From NCBI GenBank assembly GCA_037624485.1, contig JASJJC010000016.1, forward strand, positions 62,001-126,000: a stretch of DNA of 64,000 bases. The letters run 5' to 3'. Shown piece by piece: positions 16,852-24,691 of the stretch (within the stretch, counting starts at the first letter, position 1; each line of letters starts with the position of its first letter). This DNA is from JAFMKE01 sp037624485. GTDB taxonomy: Bacteria > Bacteroidota > Bacteroidia > Chitinophagales > UBA8649. The notes under the pieces are model-generated. The model did not search any database, was not told the origin of the DNA, and saw nothing but the letters and a program-made list of their open reading frames with translations. Both the position numbers and the translations under genes were made by a program.

Positions 16852-18294
16852 CTATTGCTTGAATTCTAAATTGGAATTATTGATTTTATCAAGTTTTAAA
16901 GAAATTGTATCTTTTATATAATTTTGATGCACTTTCCATGGCTTTTTAGACCCTTGCTTAGGAAGATGTTCTAGGGCCCGTTTTACATATCCTGCCTCAA
17001 AATCCAACAATGGTTCAGAACCATATTTGTCAATGTCAAATTTTGGGGTCACAATCGAAGTTTGACTTTTCTTCATATGATTTAATAATCGGGTCACAAA
17101 TTGACAGTTTAAATCACTTTTTAAGGTCCATGAAGCGTTGGTGTAACCCACAGCAAATGCAAAATTTGGAATATCACTAAACATTACCCCCTTATAGCTG
17201 TGTAAGGTGCTCGGGTCTATCTTTTTGTCATTCACGGTGATACTCATTCCTCCGAGTAACTGTAGTTTAAGCCCGGTGGCACTAACTATAATGTCAGCCT
17301 CAATGAATTTGCCCGAATTAGTTTGAATTCCTTGACTGGTGAATTCTTTAATTTGATCGGTAACAACTTCCGCTTTACCTCCTCGAAGAGCTTTGAAAAA
17401 ATCGCCATCAGGGACAAAACAAAGTCGCTGATTCCAAGGATTATAATTGGGTTTAAAGTGGCCATCTAGCTTATCTGTTTTTAACCCTCGATGAACCCCC
17501 TTCATAATAAAAGCCTTCATGGATTCAGGCCTTTTCTGGCTATACTGATACAAAAACATTGCAAGTAGTACATTTTTCCATTTAATGAGGGAATAGGCAA
17601 AGTTGGCTGGTAACCACTTATTTAGAAAATTAGCAAACGCATCTTCACTTGGTAAAGACATAATGTAAGAAGGCGAGCGCTGAAGCATAGTCACTTTCTT
17701 TGCCTTCTTAGCCAATTCTGGTACAAGTGTAACAGCTGTTGCCCCGCTCCCAATCACAATAATGTTTTTATCGGTGTAGATAAGATTCTCATCCCACTGT
17801 TGAGGGTGTATGATAGGCCCCTCGAATAGGTCACTTCCTGGAAAGCTTGGCGCATAGCCTTGCTCATAGTTGTAATACCCACTGGTCATGAATAAAAATT
17901 TACACTGATATTCGATGAGTTCTCCGTGAGTATTAATATTAATTGTCCATAGTTTATCCTTATCAGACCATGAGGCTTTTTCGACACGTTTATTGAACTG
18001 GATCTTTTGATCAATTCCAAAATGAGCAGCCGTTTCTTTGATATATTTAAGAATTGAAGGACCATCGGCAATCGCTTTCGGATTTTTCCATGGATAAAAA
18101 GGGAATCCTAAGGTATACATGTCTGAATCAGAACGAATACCTGGATATTTGAATAAATCCCAAGTCCCCCCAATAGCTTCCCGTGCTTCAATAATGGTGT
18201 ACGATAAATCAGGGCAATCTGTTTGAATTCTATAAGCAGCATCTATTCCTGATAAGCCTGCTCCTACTAAGATGACATCATATAATTTGGACAT
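16852..18294 (-). CDS. Flavin-containing monooxygenase, Baeyer-Villiger type
   Basis: A 480-residue FAD/NADPH oxygenase. The N-terminal dinucleotide fold is VGAGLSGIDAAYR (glycines at 11, 13 and 16), the second Rossmann motif is IVIGSGATAVTL, and between them lies FEGPIIHPQQW, a variant of the FxGxxxHxxxW motif of Baeyer-Villiger monooxygenases. GIRSDSDMYTLGFPF is typical of the same group. Likely substrates are ketones or hydrophobic carbonyls; nothing in the context fixes one. A small membrane-protein gene precedes it by 4 bases. Confidence 0.85.
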   Translation of the reverse strand: MSKLYDVILVGAGLSGIDAAYRIQTDCPDLSYTIIEAREAIGGTWDLFKYPGIRSDSDMYTLGFPFYPWKNPKAIADGPSILKYIKETAAHFGIDQKIQFNKRVEKASWSDKDKLWTININTHGELIEYQCKFLFMTSGYYNYEQGYAPSFPGSDLFEGPIIHPQQWDENLIYTDKNIIVIGSGATAVTLVPELAKKAKKVTMLQRSPSYIMSLPSEDAFANFLNKWLPANFAYSLIKWKNVLLAMFLYQYSQKRPESMKAFIMKGVHRGLKTDKLDGHFKPNYNPWNQRLCFVPDGDFFKALRGGKAEVVTDQIKEFTSQGIQTNSGKFIEADIIVSATGLKLQLLGGMSITVNDKKIDPSTLHSYKGVMFSDIPNFAFAVGYTNASWTLKSDLNCQFVTRLLNHMKKSQTSIVTPKFDIDKYGSEPLLDFEAGYVKRALEHLPKQGSKKPWKVHQNYIKDTISLKLDKINNSNLEFKQ

Positions 18295-18298
18295 AATT

Positions 18299-18520
18299 CT
18301 ATACTACATTAAAAGCTTTTAGCAACATTAAACATCCAAGGACAATTGGAAGAAAACCATAGAAAACAAAGTGAATCATTTTTCCTTTATCCTCGCCCCA
18401 TTGCTTTATCATGGCATTAAGTTTGGTTGAATCTGCAGACCTTGCTCTAATAAATATGGCATAAAGCCCAAAAATAATCGCTAAAATTCCAACTACTAAT
18501 CTAAACCAATCTATTTCCAT
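18299..18520 (-). CDS. Small two-span membrane protein, unknown
   Basis: A 73-residue product with two hydrophobic segments (about 7-24 and 50-70) separated by a charged, Lys-rich loop (KLNAMIKQWGEDKGK). I do not recognise the family. It is 4 bases upstream of the monooxygenase on the same strand, so the two are probably co-transcribed and a role in the same membrane process is possible but unproven. Confidence 0.6.
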   Translation of the reverse strand: MEIDWFRLVVGILAIIFGLYAIFIRARSADSTKLNAMIKQWGEDKGKMIHFVFYGFLPIVLGCLMLLKAFNVV

Positions 18521-18595
18521 GTAGCTTTTGTTTTGTATAGTGTGAAGTTAGAGAATACTTTTATTATTTTTTAAAAGAGATGTCCTTAAAAATAA

Positions 18596-18625
18596 AAGAG
18601 GCTGCCTTATTTAAGACAGCCTCTT
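18596..18625 (-). terminator. Terminator of the exported-protein locus
   Basis: Arms AAGAGGCTG-C-CTT and AAG-A-CAGCCTCTT pair with one mismatch around an ATTT loop. On the minus strand the hairpin is followed by TTTATTTTTAA. It ends transcription coming from the gene at 18641 and insulates the small membrane-protein gene. Confidence 0.8.
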
Positions 18626-18640
18626 AAAAGTTTAATTTAA

Positions 18641-19207
18641 TTACAAACGGAAATCTCCTTGTTTAAATCCTTTGCATGTATCAAGCGTGTTGTAAAAAAA
18701 TAAATCATAGTACAAGGTATCTTCAATAACAGATCCATGCATATATAAAGGTTTAGTATTAGTTCCAGTGTCTTCTGGCTGGCAGCGTGCGAGAGGGTAA
18801 ATATTTGCATAAAAATTATGTATGGAAGGCGTGCCTTGAATGTTTGAATCGAAATAGAGTGGTTGATCGGTACCATTAGTAATATACCATCCAATCAAGG
18901 TGGATGTTTCAATGCTGAAGTTGAAAATAAAAGCCTCGTCTTGAACACAACCGCAATTTAATCTCTCAAACATGATATTATCTATCTGACTCAGTAGGGG
19001 GTCATTTGAGTCAAAACAATTGTTGTCGAATTCAACAAATCCATCGGGGCAATCACATACGTCATTGCTATTTATCATGTTATTTGCGCAATATTCACCT
19101 GTACTTAGTGGACATAGTGGACCTTCACACGAATCATTTCCTTCTAGGTCTTTACATGCACTAATTGATAAAATGAGTATGAATAAAAAAATGCTGAAAT
19201 TTTTCAT
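18641..19207 (-). CDS. Cys-rich lipoprotein, unknown
   Basis: A 188-residue exported protein. The N-terminus has a hydrophobic segment ending in the lipobox SISAC (Cys18), so it is a probable lipoprotein. Residues 25-70 are rich in cysteine (CEGPLCP, EYCANNM, DVCDCPDGFVEFDNNCF), EGF-like in spacing, and more cysteines follow (LNCGCVQ, ARCQPED, DTCKGF). No domain recognised beyond that. It lies 21 bases after the T9SS protein gene and is last in the locus. Confidence 0.7.
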   Translation of the reverse strand: MKNFSIFLFILILSISACKDLEGNDSCEGPLCPLSTGEYCANNMINSNDVCDCPDGFVEFDNNCFDSNDPLLSQIDNIMFERLNCGCVQDEAFIFNFSIETSTLIGWYITNGTDQPLYFDSNIQGTPSIHNFYANIYPLARCQPEDTGTNTKPLYMHGSVIEDTLYYDLFFYNTLDTCKGFKQGDFRL

Positions 19208-19228
19208 GTCATTTAGATTTTGAAAAAA

Positions 19229-21313
19229 TTATTTATTAATTTCTAAGGGTGAACTATGCACAATTCTACCGTCTTGCTTAATTACTACAAAATATACACC
19301 TGAGTCCATTTGATTATGTTCATCTAGCCATTGGATGCTAATTTTGTCTTGTTGTACTCTTTCGTTAATTATTTCTACTATTTCTTGACCCAGAGAATTA
19401 TAAATACTTATCGCTAGATGAGAATTTTTACAATTGGCAACATTTAGGTTTACGAAATCATGGCCAGGGTTTGGATAAATATTAACCAGCAAAGCTGAAT
19501 GAGGATTTGAGTGGCTCAATAAATCTTCTGATGTGATTGTTTCCGTTTCTTTTGCTTCAATTGGTTCCTTAAGCACTTTTAGACCTTCTGCATCAGTGAA
19601 GTCAGGGATTTCGGGTGAGGTTGGAAAACAATTTCTCTCTGGATCATTATGGATAAAGTATCCGCGATTGCTTCTGTGGTCTATAAGCGGGAAGTCACCA
19701 ACTTGCATAAATTTATCCCATGGGGCATATAATTTAACCCAAGATTCAATCCAGTTAATCAAGTCTGTTTCGCTTTTAGGTCCATTTACGGAGGCTTGGA
19801 CAAAACGAGTGACCTTATCTGAACAGCAGTGGTTGCTGCCTTCTAGACTTCCTGCATCTACAAAACCTTGCAGCCAGAAATCACTTCCTGTTCGCGCATA
19901 GTTATCCCATTTCCTTTTTCCATAAGTACCTAGAAAGGTAAAAGAACTTAAGGTTATAACTACGGGATCATTTGCTTTCATTTCGATGATTTTCCCTCCT
20001 GCCATCAAATTTTCTTCTCCATACTTCGGTGTGCAGTCTCCGGAAACTTCAATGGGAGAGGTCGTTGCAATTGCCTCTAAAGTATTTACTATATCACCTA
20101 AATTGCTAGAGATGTCTTGAGGGATAGATCCGTTCGTACTATCTTGAACATCAATTATTAATCCTAAAACGGCCTCTCCTAGATCGAACCAGTTTTTGAT
20201 GAAATCAAAATTAAAACTTCCATTACATTCCGTTTCATATTTTGCCATACCAGCATCCAATAGTTCAATGTTTCCAGAACTAGAAGCATAACTTATAGTA
20301 CTTATTTCTTGTGCAATACTATGCACCTTAGACAGGGGCTTTAGCTTGGAAGCAATTACGCTAAATTTTGTATCATATCGATAAAGAATTGTAAGCTTTT
20401 TGGTACAGTTGCAGTCATCAGGAAGTTCTTCTCCAATTTCAGTACAGAAGAAGTTGAAAAGAATACTCGCATTGTTTAGACTTGGTGAATAACCTCCTGA
20501 ATTGTCGTGACTAAAGGAAGACCATTCATAACTAAATCTTCCACCCTGATCATATTGTCTTAGGAAATTATCATGCGCAGGTCCTTTTTCATTGGTATAC
20601 CATCTGTGCCATTTTGGAGAACTACTATTAAAATAGGTCGTATTGTTAATGCCTTGTGAAAATTGTCCGCTAGCATCAAGGTAATTGTATCCATTGAGAT
20701 AGTTGCCTGAGTTAGGCTTTAAAGGTGTAATTTCTGCATCATGATTTAACTGAATACATTGACAACCACTTATCATTTTTTTAGAATGCTTAAATTCCGT
20801 AAAAGCATTCTTGATATTTTTGGATAGAACTATATCTCGGTTAAATTGTGGAATACCATCAAGGTAAGTCTGTACAAAGTACAAAATCTCCTCGTCGAGT
20901 ATGTTGTTTTTGTTTTGCATACTAATTAGCAAATCACTTAATGATTGATCTTGGTTTTCTTCAATTGCCCACTGAGATAATACCTTATAGATAGGTAAGT
21001 CTAGTTGAAGCATTTCCGTTTGTTTTTCATCAAAGATTATTTTGGTGAGTATGGAGTCGTTTTCGATCGATTTTATGAGAATTGTCAAGGTTTCACCTTC
21101 GCTAAGATTTTCTATAAGGAAATTCCCTTCTTCTAGTGAGCGTATACTGGAATCTTCTTCAAGCGCTAGGTAATACTGCTCAGACGAAAATGGAGTTTTT
21201 ATTAATATATCTTTCGAGTTTAAATATTTTACTGGATAAATAAAAACTCCGTTTTGTGCATTGATATTTAGGGCGATTAGGGCATTTATACATAGAATTA
21301 ATATATTTTTCAT
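19229..21313 (-). CDS. Large exported protein with T9SS C-terminal sorting domain
   Basis: A 694-residue product from the ATG at 21313, chosen because it places a clean signal peptide at the N-terminus (cleavage after INAQ); a start 11 codons upstream would spoil it. The body is not recognised; it has scattered cysteine pairs (GCQC, CNCTKK, HCCSDK). The last 80 residues form a type A sorting domain: VNIYPNPGHDFVNLNV, ISIYNSLGQEIVEI, SGVYFVVIKQDG. The protein should be exported by Sec, then moved to the surface by the type IX system. Third gene of a four-gene secreted locus. Confidence 0.8.
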   Translation of the reverse strand: MKNILILCINALIALNINAQNGVFIYPVKYLNSKDILIKTPFSSEQYYLALEEDSSIRSLEEGNFLIENLSEGETLTILIKSIENDSILTKIIFDEKQTEMLQLDLPIYKVLSQWAIEENQDQSLSDLLISMQNKNNILDEEILYFVQTYLDGIPQFNRDIVLSKNIKNAFTEFKHSKKMISGCQCIQLNHDAEITPLKPNSGNYLNGYNYLDASGQFSQGINNTTYFNSSSPKWHRWYTNEKGPAHDNFLRQYDQGGRFSYEWSSFSHDNSGGYSPSLNNASILFNFFCTEIGEELPDDCNCTKKLTILYRYDTKFSVIASKLKPLSKVHSIAQEISTISYASSSGNIELLDAGMAKYETECNGSFNFDFIKNWFDLGEAVLGLIIDVQDSTNGSIPQDISSNLGDIVNTLEAIATTSPIEVSGDCTPKYGEENLMAGGKIIEMKANDPVVITLSSFTFLGTYGKRKWDNYARTGSDFWLQGFVDAGSLEGSNHCCSDKVTRFVQASVNGPKSETDLINWIESWVKLYAPWDKFMQVGDFPLIDHRSNRGYFIHNDPERNCFPTSPEIPDFTDAEGLKVLKEPIEAKETETITSEDLLSHSNPHSALLVNIYPNPGHDFVNLNVANCKNSHLAISIYNSLGQEIVEIINERVQQDKISIQWLDEHNQMDSGVYFVVIKQDGRIVHSSPLEINK

Positions 21314-21459
21314 GGTTTTGTTTTTGAGGAAGTAGGGGCTTAGCATTATACATGCTACTCTTCCATGTTTAAAAAAAAATTTGTACTCACTTTCGCTTTT
21401 CCAAGACTCGGCAATTTTTTTAGTTTGTTTAGCATTTAAATTTTTACTTATAAGGGTGA

Positions 21460-22245
21460 TCAGTCCGATATAATCGCTTGTTGTTTTATGTGTTGAGGAA
21501 TATGTTCTTGTTTGGTTCTGAACAGATAGTTAAAGACCAGTCCAGCTTGTAAGTAGCTTCTTTGTGTGGAGTACACATAGCGGTCAACTTGGCTATTGTT
21601 TTCAAGCGGCTTAATATTTATGGCTTCGAATAAAAAACTTTCATGTTGGTTTAAGCCTTGATTGTATCCTAAACTTACGGCAAGGGTAAATCTTGATTTA
21701 AGCTTAAAGGTCATTTTAGTCAGTACATATAGGGATGCCATGTGATTGTTTTGATGGTTGCCAAACTCCCTTAAATGTTGTTCGTAAACAACTTCGCCAT
21801 TTGGATTGAATACTTGACTCGTACTTTCTAAATTGAACGGAGCGCCTAGTCGATTGAGGCTGTACTTTATTCCATAGGCACTTGAAAATCCAATAAAGGC
21901 ATTCGTCCATTGATTTTCAATTCCGAAAGGAATCTCCCAAATATATGCCTGCCCTTTGCTACCTCCTCCATTTCCTTGATCAATTCGATAGCGGTATTGG
22001 TACTTGTATGCTGAGCTACCTATCCCTGTATGTAACATTGTATTTTCATGGATTAGATATTTAAAAAGTAGCGACCACCAGCCACCTGGTCGGATGGTGT
22101 TTGACATATTTTCTTTATTCCCTTGTAAGCATTTCATCTGATTAAGGGATAGATTGAATCCTGTATTTATGTCCATTTGCCAATTTCCTTCCTGTGCTGA
22201 AGTGATTAAGGGAATAAACATTAAAAGTAGTGCTCGGTAGGCCAT
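21460..22245 (-). CDS. Probable outer-membrane beta-barrel protein, unknown
   Basis: A 261-residue product with a signal peptide (cleavage near ITSAQ), followed by alternating amphipathic strands rich in Tyr and Gly (TGIGSSAYKYQYRYRI, AFIGFSSAYGIKYSLNRLG, FTLAVSLGYNQGLNQ, QAGLVFNYLFRTK), the pattern of a small porin-like or outer-membrane barrel of eight to ten strands. No specific family recognised. Its start is 4 bases downstream of the lipoprotein gene, so the two are translationally linked. Confidence 0.65.
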   Translation of the reverse strand: MAYRALLLMFIPLITSAQEGNWQMDINTGFNLSLNQMKCLQGNKENMSNTIRPGGWWSLLFKYLIHENTMLHTGIGSSAYKYQYRYRIDQGNGGGSKGQAYIWEIPFGIENQWTNAFIGFSSAYGIKYSLNRLGAPFNLESTSQVFNPNGEVVYEQHLREFGNHQNNHMASLYVLTKMTFKLKSRFTLAVSLGYNQGLNQHESFLFEAINIKPLENNSQVDRYVYSTQRSYLQAGLVFNYLFRTKQEHIPQHIKQQAIISD

Positions 22246-22248
22246 CGT

Positions 22249-23235
22249 TTAGAAATTGTTAAGTTGGGTGTTAATGGATTGTGCAGGTTCGGGTGGACTT
22301 GTGATGTAGCTTGTATTTACAGTCATATTAACCACGGATTTATTTTGCTCTAATGGTTTTTTATTGGAGCGCAGGGTATAGTTTGTTTGACTAAATTGAC
22401 CAGAAGGGAGAATCCGTGTGCCGTAATAGGTTATCCCACAACGTTCATCAAAATGATAATGTATAGTTCCACTAAGGAGGCTAGAGTTTGTATATTGATT
22501 ATTTGATTGACCGTAAACACTAAAGAAATTGGTGTAGTAAAAGGCCTTTACGGTTTCCCAGATGCCGAATTTGTTATATCTAACCGATATAGTGGTATTT
22601 TGCCAATAATAAGGGGTGCACTTACAAATACTCGTCGTTGTGTATACTTGTTTGTTTTTTGCTTTAGCCTCTCTGCAACGTTTAATATTCGAACCAGTCT
22701 GCATATTTTCCTCACCTTCTTCTAAAAGCTGCCAAACGTCATCCATGAAAGTAAAAACTTGAATATTAGAGTTGCTTATGCGCTTTTCCTTAAGGTCATC
22801 AATTTGACTGATATGCGTGATGGGGAGAACATAGACCAATCGTTTTTCAAAGTCTAGTTTAAAAACCCAGGGATTGATTTGTATAAGTCCATCTGGACTT
22901 AGCACTTTTTTAATATCGATAATATCTTGCTTCCGGGGTTTTGGATCCATTAAGGATTCAAAACCAATTTCATTTTCAAACTTTGATATATCTTCACCTG
23001 CTAAGGACCACATTAGAATCGAAAAGTCATTCGAATTTTCTAGGACTATACGATGGTCTAACAGGTGAAAATTGACCGTTGTCCCAATGGGTACTGTGGG
23101 GTGCGTATAAGGCGATTTTTGTGTAATACTTTTTGAGTATTTGACTGGTGACGAAAGTGAAAAATCGTCATTTTCTTTATCACAACTTTGAAACAAAAAG
23201 ATTGCAATGAACAAGTAGAGTAGGGGGTGATTCAT
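22249..23235 (-). CDS. Lipoprotein, unknown; first gene of the exported locus
   Basis: A 328-residue product with signal sequence and lipobox FQSC (Cys18), followed by acidic residues DKENDD. The middle contains a Cys cluster (KRCREAK, SICKCTPYYWQ) and a late CGITYYGTR. I do not recognise a domain. It opens a minus-strand set of lipoprotein, beta-barrel, T9SS cargo and lipoprotein that ends at the hairpin near 18600. Confidence 0.65.
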   Translation of the reverse strand: MNHPLLYLFIAIFLFQSCDKENDDFSLSSPVKYSKSITQKSPYTHPTVPIGTTVNFHLLDHRIVLENSNDFSILMWSLAGEDISKFENEIGFESLMDPKPRKQDIIDIKKVLSPDGLIQINPWVFKLDFEKRLVYVLPITHISQIDDLKEKRISNSNIQVFTFMDDVWQLLEEGEENMQTGSNIKRCREAKAKNKQVYTTTSICKCTPYYWQNTTISVRYNKFGIWETVKAFYYTNFFSVYGQSNNQYTNSSLLSGTIHYHFDERCGITYYGTRILPSGQFSQTNYTLRSNKKPLEQNKSVVNMTVNTSYITSPPEPAQSINTQLNNF

Positions 23236-23346
23236 TTTTATAAGTTTAAATTAGCAATACTCGAATGTCTATTGAATATTCTAATTATAACTTATGAATG
23301 ATTTACTTGTATGTTTTATTTAGTAAGAGTATTGAGTTTATAAGGC

Positions 23347-23385
23347 AAAAAAAGACCCAAGCTAATTTAGCTTAGGTCTTTTTTT
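23347..23385 (-). terminator. Terminator after sucB
   Basis: Arms AAAAAAAGACC-C-AAGCTA and TAGCTT-A-GGTCTTTTTTT pair with one mismatch around an ATT loop, giving a U run on the minus strand. It ends sucAB and insulates the exported-protein locus downstream. Confidence 0.9.
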
Positions 23386-23400
23386 ATCTGAAGGAATAAC

Positions 23401-24681
23401 TTACATTCCTAATAATATATCTACAGGATCTGCCCCTAATAACATGGTTTCTGGATTTTCCAGATAATCTTTTACTGATACTAAAAAGCTTACTGATTCT
23501 TTTCCATCAATGATTCTATGGTCATAACTTAAAGCTAAATACATCATGTTTTTAATGACTACTTGTCCATTCTCCGCCACAGGTCTTTCTTCAATTTTAT
23601 GCATACCTAAGATGGCACTTTGTGGAGGGTTGATAATAGGAGTGGAAAGTAAAGACCCGAAAACACCGCCATTGGTAATTGTAAATGTTCCACCGCTCAT
23701 TTCATCCATCGTTAATTGCCCATCTCTTCCTCGCACGGCCAATCGTTTAACTTCTTTTTCAATTCCATCCATACTCAATGATTCTACATTACGTATAACC
23801 GGAACAACTAACCCTTTTGGTGTAGAGACAGCTATTGAAATATCGACGTAGTCATGATAGATTACATTTCCATTGTCAACATCAAGTTGAGCATTTACCG
23901 CTGGAAATTTATTTAAGGATAAGGCTACGGCTTTACTGAAGAAGGACATAAACCCAATTCCTACTCCATATTTCTTATAAAACGGGTCTCTATATTTCTT
24001 TCTTATTGCCAAAATAGGTTCCATGTTTACTTCGTTAAACGTAGTCAGCATAGCTGTTGAATTCTTGGCAAATACTAATCGTTCGGATATAGTTTTACGT
24101 AAACGCGACATTCTTTCTGATCGCTCTTCTCTTGAAAAAGATTTACCTGACCCTAATAAAGCAGCAGCACCTTGTTGGATAGTTGCTGTTCCGTTCTCTA
24201 TAGCTTTTACCACATCTTCTTTAGTAATTCTTCCACCAGGACCTGATCCAATAATGTTGCCCGTATTTAAATCATGCTCAGCGGCCATCTTTGTAGCAGC
24301 AGGAGACGCATGACCAGATGCATGACTTGGCGCCGCTGTCTCTGTCACTGTGGCTTTCTTTTCTTCTTTTGGAACAGTAGGCGCAGCTTCTTCTTTTTCC
24401 TCGGCAGGAGCAGCTTCTTTCTGGCCTTCTGGTGCTTGAACAGAAGTATCAATTTTGCAGATAAGTGCACCAATGGCTAGGTCTTCTCCTTCTTCAGCTT
24501 CAAACTTAACTTGCCCACTTTTAACAGCAAATAGTTCTTGAGAAGCTTTGTCAGTTTCCATTTCAACAATAGCTTGATCAATTTCAACATAATCACCATC
24601 TTCAACTAACCATTGAGCAAGGGTGACTTCAGTTATTGATTCTGCCAAGTTAGGCACGTGCATTTCGATAATTTTTGACAT
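23401..24681 (-). CDS. sucB: 2-oxoglutarate dehydrogenase E2 (dihydrolipoyl succinyltransferase)
   Basis: Core of the 2-oxoglutarate dehydrogenase complex of the TCA cycle; transfers succinyl groups to CoA. The 426-residue product has an N-terminal lipoyl domain with the lipoylated Lys45 in METDKAS, a Pro/Ala/Glu linker, the E3-binding domain (ASPAATKMAAEHDLNTGNI, GPGGRITKEDV) and the catalytic domain with SYDHRIIDGKESVSFL. The lipoyl motif LAESITEVTLAQW is typical of SucB and separates it from the pyruvate E2 at 50 kb. It is 10 bases after sucA. Confidence 0.96.
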   Translation of the reverse strand: MSKIIEMHVPNLAESITEVTLAQWLVEDGDYVEIDQAIVEMETDKASQELFAVKSGQVKFEAEEGEDLAIGALICKIDTSVQAPEGQKEAAPAEEKEEAAPTVPKEEKKATVTETAAPSHASGHASPAATKMAAEHDLNTGNIIGSGPGGRITKEDVVKAIENGTATIQQGAAALLGSGKSFSREERSERMSRLRKTISERLVFAKNSTAMLTTFNEVNMEPILAIRKKYRDPFYKKYGVGIGFMSFFSKAVALSLNKFPAVNAQLDVDNGNVIYHDYVDISIAVSTPKGLVVPVIRNVESLSMDGIEKEVKRLAVRGRDGQLTMDEMSGGTFTITNGGVFGSLLSTPIINPPQSAILGMHKIEERPVAENGQVVIKNMMYLALSYDHRIIDGKESVSFLVSVKDYLENPETMLLGADPVDILLGM

Positions 24682-24691
24682 AGTGTTTAGT

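Noticed and set aside
24023..24480. Open frames on the plus strand inside sucB
   Set aside because: Shadow frames of a well-supported gene; no conserved motif.
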